A stretch of DNA of 6,621 nucleotides from Muribaculaceae bacterium (GCA_009775365.1 VSPM01000109.1:1-6621); one strand, 5' to 3'. Shown: positions 1-6,201, counted from the stretch's first letter. Notes: generated from the sequence alone by a model not told the origin. Program-made: numbers and translations.

Positions 1-2
1 CC

Positions 3-227
3 TTTTTTTCGTATCTTCGTTTAGCCATCGCCCCCCGGAGTGTAGGTTTTTCGGAAAGTATTGCCGCGAATCTCCACAAAATTGAACAGATTCCAATGAT
101 AGAAAATGATGATAAGCCAAATAAGCTAACCACGCTTATTTTCAATATAATAGCTATCGTTGGAGTTGCGGTAGTTTTTCGTCTTTTGCCCCGATTTTCT
201 CAAAAAGTACACCTTTTGTACCCTTGA
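3..227 (+). CDS. possible small single-pass membrane protein, or 3' end of a gene from the left
   Basis: This frame is open from the window edge to a TGA at 225-227. It could be the 3' end of a longer gene, or a complete 43-aa protein from the ATG at 96 (first residues MIENDDKPNK). I favour the short version slightly, because the sequence around 5-19 (TTTTTTCGTATCTTCG) resembles a Bacteroidetes promoter -7 region and so may be upstream non-coding DNA. Counting from the ATG, residues 11-31 form one hydrophobic segment, followed by an Arg-containing tail, so a single-pass membrane protein is predicted. The last codons overlap the att-like site at 197-221, so the C-terminal tail may have been changed by an integration event. 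I do not recognise the family. A chance frame cannot be excluded. Confidence 0.3.
   Translation, partial: FFSYLRLAIAPRSVGFSESIAANLHKIEQIPMIENDDKPNKLTTLIFNIIAIVGVAVVFRLLPRFSQKVHLLYP
197..221. other. candidate left attachment site (attL-like), GTAC-N7-GTAC
   Basis: Two GTAC half-sites (207-210 and 218-221) flank a 7-bp spacer ACCTTTT, with an A-tract before the first. This inverted-arm layout with a short central spacer is typical of tyrosine recombinase core sites. The same structure recurs in direct orientation at 6416-6440, with 21 of 25 positions identical. It lies about 100 bp before the recombinase gene, where an attL would be expected. The spacers differ (ACCTTTT against ACTATTC). Most integrases need identical spacers, but CTnDOT-type and Tn916-type elements tolerate different coupling sequences. 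This is an inference from pattern only. Confidence 0.45.
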
Positions 228-298
228 TTGTGAACCGTAGGCATGGGGTAAATGTTAAGGGATGTGTATGGCGATTTTCAAATTATTACACCCCGGAT

Positions 299-306
299 TA
301 TATTTG
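299..306 (+). promoter_or_regulatory. integrase promoter -7 box (TATATTTG) overlapping a palindrome
   Basis: TATATTTG matches the Bacteroidetes -7 consensus TAnnTTTG exactly. No good -33 TTTG is present; only TTTTC around 275-279 lies at the right distance. Transcription would begin about 10-15 nt before the integrase ATG at 324, giving a very short leader with no Shine-Dalgarno. A perfect 10-bp palindrome, TTTGCGCAAA (303-312), overlaps the box and could be a repressor operator. Confidence 0.5.
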
Positions 307-323
307 CGCAAAATTAGAATCGT

Positions 324-1571
324 ATGGCAAATTTAGAAAATCGCAAGAAGCAGAATCCCAAGCTCCAGCAGTCGGAATTAAGCGACGGCCGCGCCAGCCT
401 CTACCTTGAATATTATCTCGGAAGGACTGAATCGCCCGTGCTTGACGATGACGGCAATCAGGTATTCTACACCGATGGAGCGATGGCGGGAAAACCGAAA
501 TACAAAATCAAGCATTCCCGCAAGAAAGAAAACCTCAACCTCTACATCTGGCTTCATCCCCGCAACCAGCAGGAGCGTATGCAGAACAAGAACACTTTCG
601 CCCTTGCCGAGAAGATACGCTTTGAGCGTGAGCAGTCGTTCTTGGAGGACAGGGAGGGTTACCGGCTCCGCAAGGATATGGACGAGGATTTCCTTGAATT
701 CTGCAAGGAGTTCATCAAATCCCCGTCATTCACGAAATACACCCGCATAACGCTCAAGCATGGTCTGCAAAAGTTCATGGACTTTCTTGCCGGAACACCG
801 AGATATTCCCTTTACAAGAAAAATCTGAAGATGACGCAGCTCACGGTTGATATGGTGGCGGCCTATGTGGAGTATCTGAAAGAGAACGGAACAGGCGACG
901 GCCCGAAAATCTATTTCCGGATGTTCAAGCGTATGGTTACAACTGCCGTTGACAAAGACCTCATCAAGAAAAATCCGTGCCGGGGATTTGTGCTGAAGAA
1001 CGACAACATGACCCTGCAAAAGGAAATTCTTCTGCCGGAGGAGATACAGCAGCTTGTGGCTACACACTTCGATGGCGAGAAGGGAGAGATTCACCGTGCC
1101 TTCATCTTCGGTCTATATACCGGGGTGCGTTGGTGTGACACAAGCCTGCTCACATATCGCAATGTGGATTACTCCACAAAGACGCTGCGTTTCCAACAGC
1201 AAAAGACGAAAGACCACAGCAGCCGCAGCTGGGTAATCGTTCCGTTGAACGACACCCTTATCCGTCTGATTGGTTAGCCGAGCGATGACAACTTTGATGA
1301 GCGTGTGTTCAAATTGCCGCATTACAACGTCTGCAACCTGTACCTTCGGAAATGGGTCAAGGAAGCAGGCATCAGGAAGAAAATTACATGGCATTGCGCG
1401 AGGCACAGCTTCGCGGTGAATGTCCTCACCAAAGGAGCGAACATCAAGACGGTGTCAAGTCTGCTCGGACACACCTCAATAAAGATGACGGAGCGATATC
1501 TCCATGTCGTTGACAGCCTCAAACAGGATGCTATTGACTCCCTCGGCGAAATCAATTATGCACCGATGTAA
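324..1571 (+). pseudogene. tyrosine recombinase/integrase (CTnDOT-like) interrupted by an amber codon
   Basis: This is a site-specific recombinase that would integrate and excise a mobile element. The frame spans 415 codons plus TAA, normal for Bacteroidetes integrases, but codon 318 (1275-1277) is TAG, so translation stops after 317 residues. The domains in order are: arm-binding N-terminus (about 20-110, with the conserved LYLEYY start), SAM-like core-binding domain (about 120-220) and catalytic domain (about 235-400). Catalytic residues seen: Arg269 in TGVRW, probable Lys294 or Lys296 in the beta hairpin, then beyond the stop His357-x-x-Arg360 (HCARHSF), His383 in LLGH and nucleophile Tyr392 in TERYLHV. 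The stop therefore removes four of the six catalytic residues. Everything after it remains in frame and well conserved, so the mutation looks recent, or the codon may be read through, or it may be a sequencing error. It starts at ATG 324 behind a good -7 box, and an intrinsic terminator lies 20 bp after the end. Confidence 0.9.
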
Positions 1572-1591
1572 AGTAATCGCTATCCAATCCG

Positions 1592-1630
1592 AAGCCGATA
1601 AGTCCGATGTGATTTATCGGCTTTTTCTTT
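1592..1630 (+). terminator. intrinsic terminator of the integrase gene
   Basis: A perfect 10-bp stem, AAGCCGATAA (1592-1601) with TTATCGGCTT (1614-1623), has a 12-nt loop and is followed by a T-rich tract (TTTTTCTTTT, 1622-1631). It begins 20 bp after the integrase TAA. There is no T-tract on the other side, so it works in the plus direction only. Confidence 0.85.
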
Positions 1631-1720
1631 TCGCTGCCAATCCCAATGAGAACAAAAAAGAAAAAATGGAGCATGAAAATCGGCAATGGGGATTACGACT
1701 TTGGAGTAAGACCAACCTAC

Positions 1721-1783
1721 ATTCGGCGAGGGTTTTGAGCAGCTAAATCTATTTCGCGCTGCTTAAAACATACCTCGCCGAAT
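1721..1783. repeat. long bulged inverted repeat (23-bp stem in two segments)
   Basis: The outer arms ATTCGGCGAGG (1721-1731) and CCTCGCCGAAT (1773-1783) pair perfectly. The inner arms GTTTTGAGCAGC (1732-1743) and GCTGCTTAAAAC (1758-1769) pair with a single G-T wobble. A 3-nt bulge, ATA (1770-1772), separates the two stem segments on one side, and the loop is 14 nt (1744-1757). No T-tract follows, so it is not an ordinary terminator. It could be a structured RNA, a recombination or transfer site, or a relic of a mobile element end. I cannot assign it. Confidence 0.75.
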
Positions 1784-1795
1784 CCCGACGGATTC
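1780..1795. repeat. small hairpin overlapping the long inverted repeat
   Basis: GAATCC (1780-1785) pairs with GGATTC (1790-1795) around a 4-nt loop. It shares 1780-1783 with the right arm of the hairpin at 1721-1783, so the outermost base pairs of the large stem and this stem exclude each other. Confidence 0.5.
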
Positions 1796-2070
1796 CGTTG
1801 CACATTAAGTAATTATATAAGGTTGTGGAATACGTGGACACGGATTTTATGCCGGATTCATGTCTGAAATCATGGAAAGTGGCATTTCAGTCTGTTGGAA
1901 TCTCAAAGGGACATAAATATCCGGGATGGCAATGAGGGAAGAATAAGATTTTGCAAAGGATAGTTAAGGTTGTTTCGGACTAAATATGTAATGAAGTTAT
2001 GGTTTTGTGGTGAATAAACTACAATGATACAGGCTATTAACGATAACAGTCTTGATTGCAAGACGGCTGA
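1784..2070. other. intergenic stretch with minor hairpins, no convincing gene
   Basis: No frame of useful length or protein-like composition is visible on either strand. Small inverted repeats are present: CTGAAAT (1864-1870) with ATTTCAG (1884-1890) around a 13-nt loop, and GTCTTG (2049-2054) with CAAGAC (2059-2064) around a 4-nt loop. Neither is followed by a T-run. No promoter matching the Bacteroidetes consensus was found. Confidence 0.5.
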
Positions 2071-2202
2071 AATGATGTAATGACGTATTTATTTATGAAT
2101 GTCATGATGTCATGACGTAATGACGTAATGATGTATTGACGTGTTGATGTACTTATGTATGATTGTATTGAAATATTATAGTCTGAATGTCTGGACAGAT
2201 GA

Positions 2203-2222
2203 CTGAATGACTGTTCATTCAG
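2203..2222. repeat. inverted repeat inside the periodic tract, copy 1
   Basis: CTGAATGA (2203-2210) and TCATTCAG (2215-2222) form a perfect 8-bp stem with a 4-nt loop. The right arm begins the recurring CATTCAGATGATTG motif. Confidence 0.6.
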
Positions 2223-2251
2223 ATGATTGACTGACTGAATGACTGGGTGAT

Positions 2252-2269
2252 TGAATGATTAATCATTCA
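2252..2269. repeat. 18-bp perfect palindrome inside the periodic tract, copy 2
   Basis: TGAATGATTAATCATTCA is perfectly self-complementary. It occupies the same place relative to the CATTCAGATGATTG motif as the hairpin at 2203-2222, and it is centred 48 bp from it. Confidence 0.7.
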
Positions 2270-2396
2270 GATGATTGGCTGATTGAATGGCTGACTGATT
2301 GAATGGCTGACTGATTGAATGATTGATCTTTCAGATGATTGGCTCGTCCTGGGATAAACACAATTTAGCATAGTATTACTAATGAAGATAATATTG

Positions 2397-3080
2397 TTAA
2401 TCCTCAATTGTATTTCTCAAGCTTTCCAATAAGAGCATCATACGCTTATCAAAATCTAATAAAAGATTGTGGACAAATTCAGAAAGTTGTACTATGACAC
2501 TAAGAAATTGATTTGAGGCGTGTATTACTACATCGGCATCAATATCCGATAAAAATTTATGAGCTTTGAGTATATCATTGGAATAATGATATATCATACA
2601 CCGACTTTCTTTATTAAATATTGTAGGTTCATGAAAATTAGATTTTATAGAAGCCATTTTATCCAAATAAGACCTGTATTTGTCTTTATCTTCATCTGAA
2701 AGCGAAGATATTAATGGGTATATTAGTGTATCTTTCAATTTAGTAGATGAAAAACCAAATACACGCTTATAGGCTTCATTCAAAATCGCTTGAAGATTCT
2801 TAATTGCAAAGCGTTGGTCATAATTTGTTAATCCACTTAAATATTGGCGTGTAGCGGCACAAAGGTCTAAATGTATAAGTGATATCGTAAGTTGACAGGT
2901 TAATGCGTTTTTGGTCACATTTAGTGTGTAATTATCCATCATATTAATATTCTCAATATGGGACAGGGTTTGGGCAAGTTTATCAACATTCGGCTCTAAT
3001 TCTTTAATGGCTTCGCCCATATTAAGAAAAAGATGTCTCGCTTGTTCATATGTCATAGGATGTTTTGTGGATGTGTCCAT
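2397..3080 (-). CDS. helical protein of unknown function, possible HEPN-like domain
   Basis: This 227-aa protein is not recognised as a named family. The sequence reads as almost wholly alpha-helical, with no signal peptide and no clear membrane segment. The N-terminal third (about 10-45) is amphipathic and may form a coiled coil. Around residue 160 is R160-CMIY-H165 followed by Tyr and SND, an R-x4-H arrangement like the active-site motif of HEPN ribonucleases, which often reads R-x4-6-H inside a helix. The residue after Arg is Cys rather than the usual Asn, Asp or His, so the match is only suggestive. It is the last gene of the minus-strand operon, 33 nt after the preceding gene, and starts at ATG 3080 behind an AT-rich leader without Shine-Dalgarno. 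Its place downstream of a restriction-modification pair makes a defence or control role plausible, but that is inference from context. Confidence 0.8.
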   Translation of the reverse strand: MDTSTKHPMTYEQARHLFLNMGEAIKELEPNVDKLAQTLSHIENINMMDNYTLNVTKNALTCQLTISLIHLDLCAATRQYLSGLTNYDQRFAIKNLQAILNEAYKRVFGFSSTKLKDTLIYPLISSLSDEDKDKYRSYLDKMASIKSNFHEPTIFNKESRCMIYHYSNDILKAHKFLSDIDADVVIHASNQFLSVIVQLSEFVHNLLLDFDKRMMLLLESLRNTIED

Positions 3081-3113
3081 TTCGTCAATTCGTAAAGTAA
3101 ATTTGAAACATAT

Positions 3114-4046
3114 TTACTGCTTATCATCTAAATAGGTAAAAAGGTTTGGAGAAATGTCTTGAACTTTCTTTTGTTCCTTACGTTTACCAGCGGACGTTAT
3201 TTCTATCGCAACACCACTAATTAGTTCATAAACCTCCTGAACGAGGTAGTCTGATGCAATAATATCGCCATTCTCATTAATACTCCTATTGCATTTTAAT
3301 TGACATTTGATAGCCATCCCTGCTTTGAACACATATATTCCCGCTCGAACTTTAACCAAAAACTCGGAATCTTGAATATTGAAACTAATTGGCACTCCGT
3401 TATATGTGCCACGCCATTTATAATTCTTGTCCGAAATAACTGGACTATCAATAATAACAATTGCAGCATCGTTTATTTCGGGATCGAGTTTATTTGAATC
3501 AAGGATATATTCATCAAAAGAAGATCGCTTAATAGTTGGCGTACGAAAGCCACTATGACTGTTGTTTGATGAAACACTTAGTGAAATTCCTTCTATGGAC
3601 TCATCTTTAGAAGCAGACTTATAAAAATCAGATTGTTTCTTAACTAATGAATAGCATGATTCCAATTCTGACTTGCGTTGTTCAATTTCTAATCTCAGAG
3701 CTTCTTTTTGTAATTCAGTTAACTCCGTATCCTCAAATAATCTATCAATACCCTTTTCTAATAAATGATTGCATGGGTTGTAAAAAAGCAGAGTAAGTAA
3801 GGTCGCATAAAAAGTTTTTCTTACGCTTTTTTCTTTCCAAAGAATCTTAAAGTCTTTGATTACACTGCCTTCTCTTAGTACAGCAGTTTCTACCTTAATC
3901 TCACAATTATAAATTTTTGCAAGATGTCTCGCGAATTCAAGAAATGCGGTTGAACAAGATGCCTCTACAAAAGCATCAATAAAGTGCTGATCGTTATCCG
4001 TTTCAAAATGTATTGAAATGGCATCATTGTCTATATCCACAAACAT
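3114..4046 (-). CDS. multi-domain protein of unknown function in the restriction-modification operon
   Basis: This 310-aa protein is of unrecognised family. Visible parts: residues 1-70 look like a small alpha/beta domain ending in a strand with EGSVIKDFKIL; 78-90 form a short hydrophobic segment (FYATLLTLLFYNP) that could be a membrane anchor or a buried helix; 105-145 is a charged helix with coiled-coil character; 146-205 is a Ser/Asn-rich linker; and about 208-285 is a beta-rich domain starting WRGTYNG and continuing with alternating strands (DSEFLVKV, YVFKAGMAIKCQLKC). The tail is Lys-rich. The C-terminal domain resembles ones I associate with uncharacterised, mostly accessory-genome proteins, but I cannot name it. 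It starts only 6 nt after the endonuclease stop, which strongly suggests co-transcription. A role in sensing or auxiliary defence is possible; nothing in the sequence proves it. Confidence 0.8.
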   Translation of the reverse strand: MFVDIDNDAISIHFETDNDQHFIDAFVEASCSTAFLEFARHLAKIYNCEIKVETAVLREGSVIKDFKILWKEKSVRKTFYATLLTLLFYNPCNHLLEKGIDRLFEDTELTELQKEALRLEIEQRKSELESCYSLVKKQSDFYKSASKDESIEGISLSVSSNNSHSGFRTPTIKRSSFDEYILDSNKLDPEINDAAIVIIDSPVISDKNYKWRGTYNGVPISFNIQDSEFLVKVRAGIYVFKAGMAIKCQLKCNRSINENGDIIASDYLVQEVYELISGVAIEITSAGKRKEQKKVQDISPNLFTYLDDKQ

Positions 4047-4052
4047 CCGACA

Positions 4053-4793
4053 CTAATTTTTAGGCTTATAAATATCTACTATGTCCTCCCATCGAGGAAT
4101 ATTGATTTTCACGCCAAACGCTTGTTGATATGAGTCTGCCACTCTTTTTCTCCATCCAATTGATAGTTCATGAGTATCAGGATACCCAAATAAGGTTTCC
4201 TCAATAGCCGAAAGGAAATGTTCCAATGATTGAAACAAAGGATACTTGCGATTATTGCTGTACCAAGTAGCCGGACGTATTTTATGGATTACATGGTTCT
4301 TATATTGAACATTAAGAGCCCATCTATCCATAGACCTACAAATTTCCCAAACATTCTTTAACCATAAGTCTTGAATAGTGACTACACCTTCATTCGACAT
4401 TTTGTAGCCAAATATGAGGTATTTTGTATGGAGCATATGTGGCGATTGTAATATTTCACGAGCGTATGCCTTAAAATCAGCAATATCAAAACCCGGTGAA
4501 GCTTGACGATTGAAGGCTTTGACTTCAAGAAGGTCTACGGTATGATTCTCCGGATTAAGAAAAATATCGGGTGGCATTTGTGTGTTGACATTAGTGTCAA
4601 ATGCAATGTTGTTTTTTCTTAACCATCCTTCGAGCCATTCTTGAATGATATTGCCTACCACATCCTTTTGTTTGACAATAATGTCCACATCACCGAGATA
4701 AAAGCGTATTTGCCCTTCTGCGGTTTTAATCCTATCTACGTTTAGGAGTCTGTCAAAAACTTCCTCTGCTGTCAATATAATTGGATTATTCAT
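4053..4793 (-). CDS. type II restriction endonuclease, probably NgoBV/NlaIV family
   Basis: This 246-aa protein should cut unmethylated DNA at the site protected by the neighbouring methyltransferase. A PD-(D/E)xK nuclease core is visible: Pro75-Asp76, then Glu90-Val-Lys92 in LLEVKAFN, preceded by a helix with QEWLEGWL and NTQMPPDIFLN. The block SPGFDIADFKAY and the stretch around KYLIFGYKMS and WLKNVWEICRS match my memory of the NgoBV/NlaIV family, whose members recognise GGNNCC, and the length is about right. The family call and especially the target site are from memory and need checking. Its ATG lies inside the end of the methyltransferase gene (ATGAATAA, 8-nt overlap), and no Shine-Dalgarno precedes it, so translation is probably coupled to the methyltransferase. 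The frame is complete with all core residues, so it is likely active. Confidence 0.85.
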   Translation of the reverse strand: MNNPIILTAEEVFDRLLNVDRIKTAEGQIRFYLGDVDIIVKQKDVVGNIIQEWLEGWLRKNNIAFDTNVNTQMPPDIFLNPENHTVDLLEVKAFNRQASPGFDIADFKAYAREILQSPHMLHTKYLIFGYKMSNEGVVTIQDLWLKNVWEICRSMDRWALNVQYKNHVIHKIRPATWYSNNRKYPLFQSLEHFLSAIEETLFGYPDTHELSIGWRKRVADSYQQAFGVKINIPRWEDIVDIYKPKN

Positions 4794-6084
4794 TTAAGCT
4801 ATTTATGGCGTTAATTAAGCGTGTTGCAACAGCTTTGATAACAGGGACAACAACTGTATTGCCCAACAAGTCAAAACCATCCTTTTCTGACACATTGAGC
4901 TGCATCGTTTCGGGATATCCGAACAATCGCAATCCTTCACGAAGTGTAAGACGGCGCAGTCCTCCGCCATCAGCCACGAACAGTTTTTGCATATCCATAG
5001 CTACCAAAGTGGGGGCTATTTCATTTGGTCCCATAACTTTGCTGATTTCAAAGCTCAATTTACCTGCAACAATATTATATCCTTTCGGGAGAGATAAATC
5101 CTGTTCTCGAATTGTTGTTGTATTGCCAAACAAGTCTGTTTTTTTCTTCTTCTGTTTGGGATGCTCAAATTTTAGGTAGCCTTTATCAGCCAAATCATCA
5201 AGCAACTCCTGTAAGTTAGGATGAGGGAAGAATGATGATATTTGTGCTGTTGTCAGAGGCATTCCATCCATCCACTCAATACCAATGTCTTCTGCCCATT
5301 TCTTCTTTCTTCTCTCACGAAGAATGCTGTTCAACAATTTTTTCTGTTCTTGGGAAACCGGCCCCTTTGTTTCGATATCCCAAGAATGAATATTTGTATC
5401 TCCGCCTCGTTTGTCTTTGATTGATTTGCCGTAAAGTTCCTCAATCTTAAAATGTTGTAGAAGCAATTTAACAAACGGACTATCAACTGTGGGTCTTCCG
5501 AATTCAAGCACGTCCCCTACGGTTTTTGTCGCCACAGGAAATTGCTCAAGATTGGGTTTCTCCACAAATGTACCTACAATATATATGCGTTTACGTTCTT
5601 GGGGTACGCCAAACTGAGTTGAATTCAATACCTTATATTCCACTTTATACCCCAAATCAAGCAATTTGGAAATGATGACATCAAGTGTTCTGCCTCCATC
5701 ATGGTTGACAAGACCTTCAACATTTTCAAGAATAAATCCTTGAGGTCGCTTAGCCCGTAATATCCTTTCCACCTCAAAAAACAAAGTTCCTCGTGTATCG
5801 GCAAAACCTTGTCTTTTCCCAGCCGAAGAAAATGCCTGACATGGGAATCCCGCACAAAGAATATCAAAATCCGGAATATCATCAGTGGATAACTGCGTGA
5901 CATCACCAACCATATTTTCTTGCGGATAATTATCTTGCAAGACCTTGACTGCATACGGTTTGATTTCTGACGTCAACACGCAATGAGGCGTATATCCGGC
6001 TTCCTCTAAAGCCTGAGACAAGCCAGTGCGTATTCCGCCAATGCCGGCGAATAGGTCAATAAATCTAACTGTTCTGTCAAGCAT
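4786..6084 (-). CDS. DNA (cytosine-5-)-methyltransferase, type II modification enzyme
   Basis: This enzyme transfers a methyl group from S-adenosylmethionine to carbon 5 of cytosine in a specific DNA site. From the ATG at 6084 it is 432 aa, and all expected blocks are seen in order: motif I FIDLFAGIGG (8-17, cofactor binding), motif IV PCQ with catalytic Cys82, motif VI Glu120-Asn-Val, motif VIII Q162-ERKR-IYIVG, a target recognition domain (about 180-345), motif IX APTLVA (357-362) and RRLTLREGLRLFGYP (377-391), then motif X LLGNTVVVPVIKA (406-418). It looks intact. The start is uncertain: an in-frame TTG at 6099 lies 4 nt after AAGGAG, while ATG 6084 has no close Shine-Dalgarno. I prefer the ATG because MLDRTVRFIDLFAG is the usual N-terminus. 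The 3' end overlaps the endonuclease start by 8 nt. The specificity is perhaps GGNNCC, if the partner is an NgoBV-type enzyme. Confidence 0.95.
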   Translation of the reverse strand: MLDRTVRFIDLFAGIGGIRTGLSQALEEAGYTPHCVLTSEIKPYAVKVLQDNYPQENMVGDVTQLSTDDIPDFDILCAGFPCQAFSSAGKRQGFADTRGTLFFEVERILRAKRPQGFILENVEGLVNHDGGRTLDVIISKLLDLGYKVEYKVLNSTQFGVPQERKRIYIVGTFVEKPNLEQFPVATKTVGDVLEFGRPTVDSPFVKLLLQHFKIEELYGKSIKDKRGGDTNIHSWDIETKGPVSQEQKKLLNSILRERRKKKWAEDIGIEWMDGMPLTTAQISSFFPHPNLQELLDDLADKGYLKFEHPKQKKKKTDLFGNTTTIREQDLSLPKGYNIVAGKLSFEISKVMGPNEIAPTLVAMDMQKLFVADGGGLRRLTLREGLRLFGYPETMQLNVSEKDGFDLLGNTVVVPVIKAVATRLINAINSLNE

Positions 6085-6112
6085 ACAGCCAATAAGCAAG
6101 AAACTCCTTCAT
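6077..6112 (-). other. possible 11-codon upstream ORF overlapping the methyltransferase start
   Basis: ATG 6112 opens MKEFLAYWLYA and stops at TGA 6077-6079, overlapping the methyltransferase ATG (6082-6084) in another frame. The AAGGAG at 6102-6107 lies inside it. Termination so close to the ATG could let ribosomes restart there, which would tie methyltransferase output to reading of the short frame. This is weak evidence, and it may be chance. Confidence 0.2.
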
Positions 6113-6167
6113 AGGCTGACAGGCGACCAAACCTTTTGCAACTATGAAAGAGTCTCTTATATATGGT

Positions 6168-6184
6168 AATGTATTAATTACATT
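6168..6184. promoter_or_regulatory. candidate operator, 17-bp inverted repeat in the operon leader
   Basis: AATGTATTAATTACATT has perfect 6-bp arms around a 5-bp AT centre. It lies in the transcribed leader, about 45-60 bp inside the presumed minus-strand start. It could bind a dimeric regulator, but AT-rich palindromes also arise by chance. Confidence 0.25.
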
Positions 6185-6201
6185 TGGGTGGTCTTTGTCA
6201 G

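Larger units (their letters stand above)
2071..2342. repeat. 8-bp quasi-periodic repeat tract, two blocks
   Basis: The whole stretch can be cut into 34 consecutive 8-mers without an indel. Block A (2071-2158) has units close to aatgaYgt, for example aatgatgt, aatgacgt, catgacgt and attgacgt. A degenerate transition runs from 2159 to 2182, with a one-base phase shift. Block B (2183-2342) has units close to [ac]tgaYtga, with a 4-bp sub-period. Within block B the longer motif CATTCAGATGATTG occurs at 2216 and 2264, and with one change at 2328, spaced 48 and 64 bp, both multiples of 8. TGA recurs in all plus frames and the minus frames are also stopped, so it is not coding. It lies beyond the 3' end of the minus-strand operon. 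The function is unknown; origin by tandem slippage duplication followed by point mutation is likely. Confidence 0.85.

Noticed and set aside
726..1406. Minus-strand frames within the integrase
   Set aside because: They are antisense shadows of a recombinase with clear conserved residues.
1673..1738. Short plus-strand frame beginning MKIGNGDYDFGVRP
   Set aside because: The words look protein-like, but it is only 21 codons, has no Shine-Dalgarno or promoter, and ends in the long hairpin. It may be a relic of a gene end but cannot be supported.
1504..1746. Plus-strand 80-codon frame spanning the integrase end
   Set aside because: It overlaps the integrase 3' end, runs through the terminator and stops inside the long hairpin; the composition is not protein-like.
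1721..1783. Integron attC site or rho-independent terminator
   Set aside because: The GTTRRRY and RYYYAAC core signatures are absent, there is no integron integrase, and no T-tract follows the stem.
1966..1980. Minus-strand promoter from CTATCCTTTGCA
   Set aside because: The spacing between TA and TTTG is one base too long, and no gene follows on that strand.
2071..2342. CRISPR array
   Set aside because: There are no 25-40 bp direct repeats with unique spacers; units are 8 bp and contiguous, and no cas genes are present.
4781..5179. Plus-strand 132-codon frame
   Set aside because: It is antisense to the methyltransferase, whose motifs are complete and in order.
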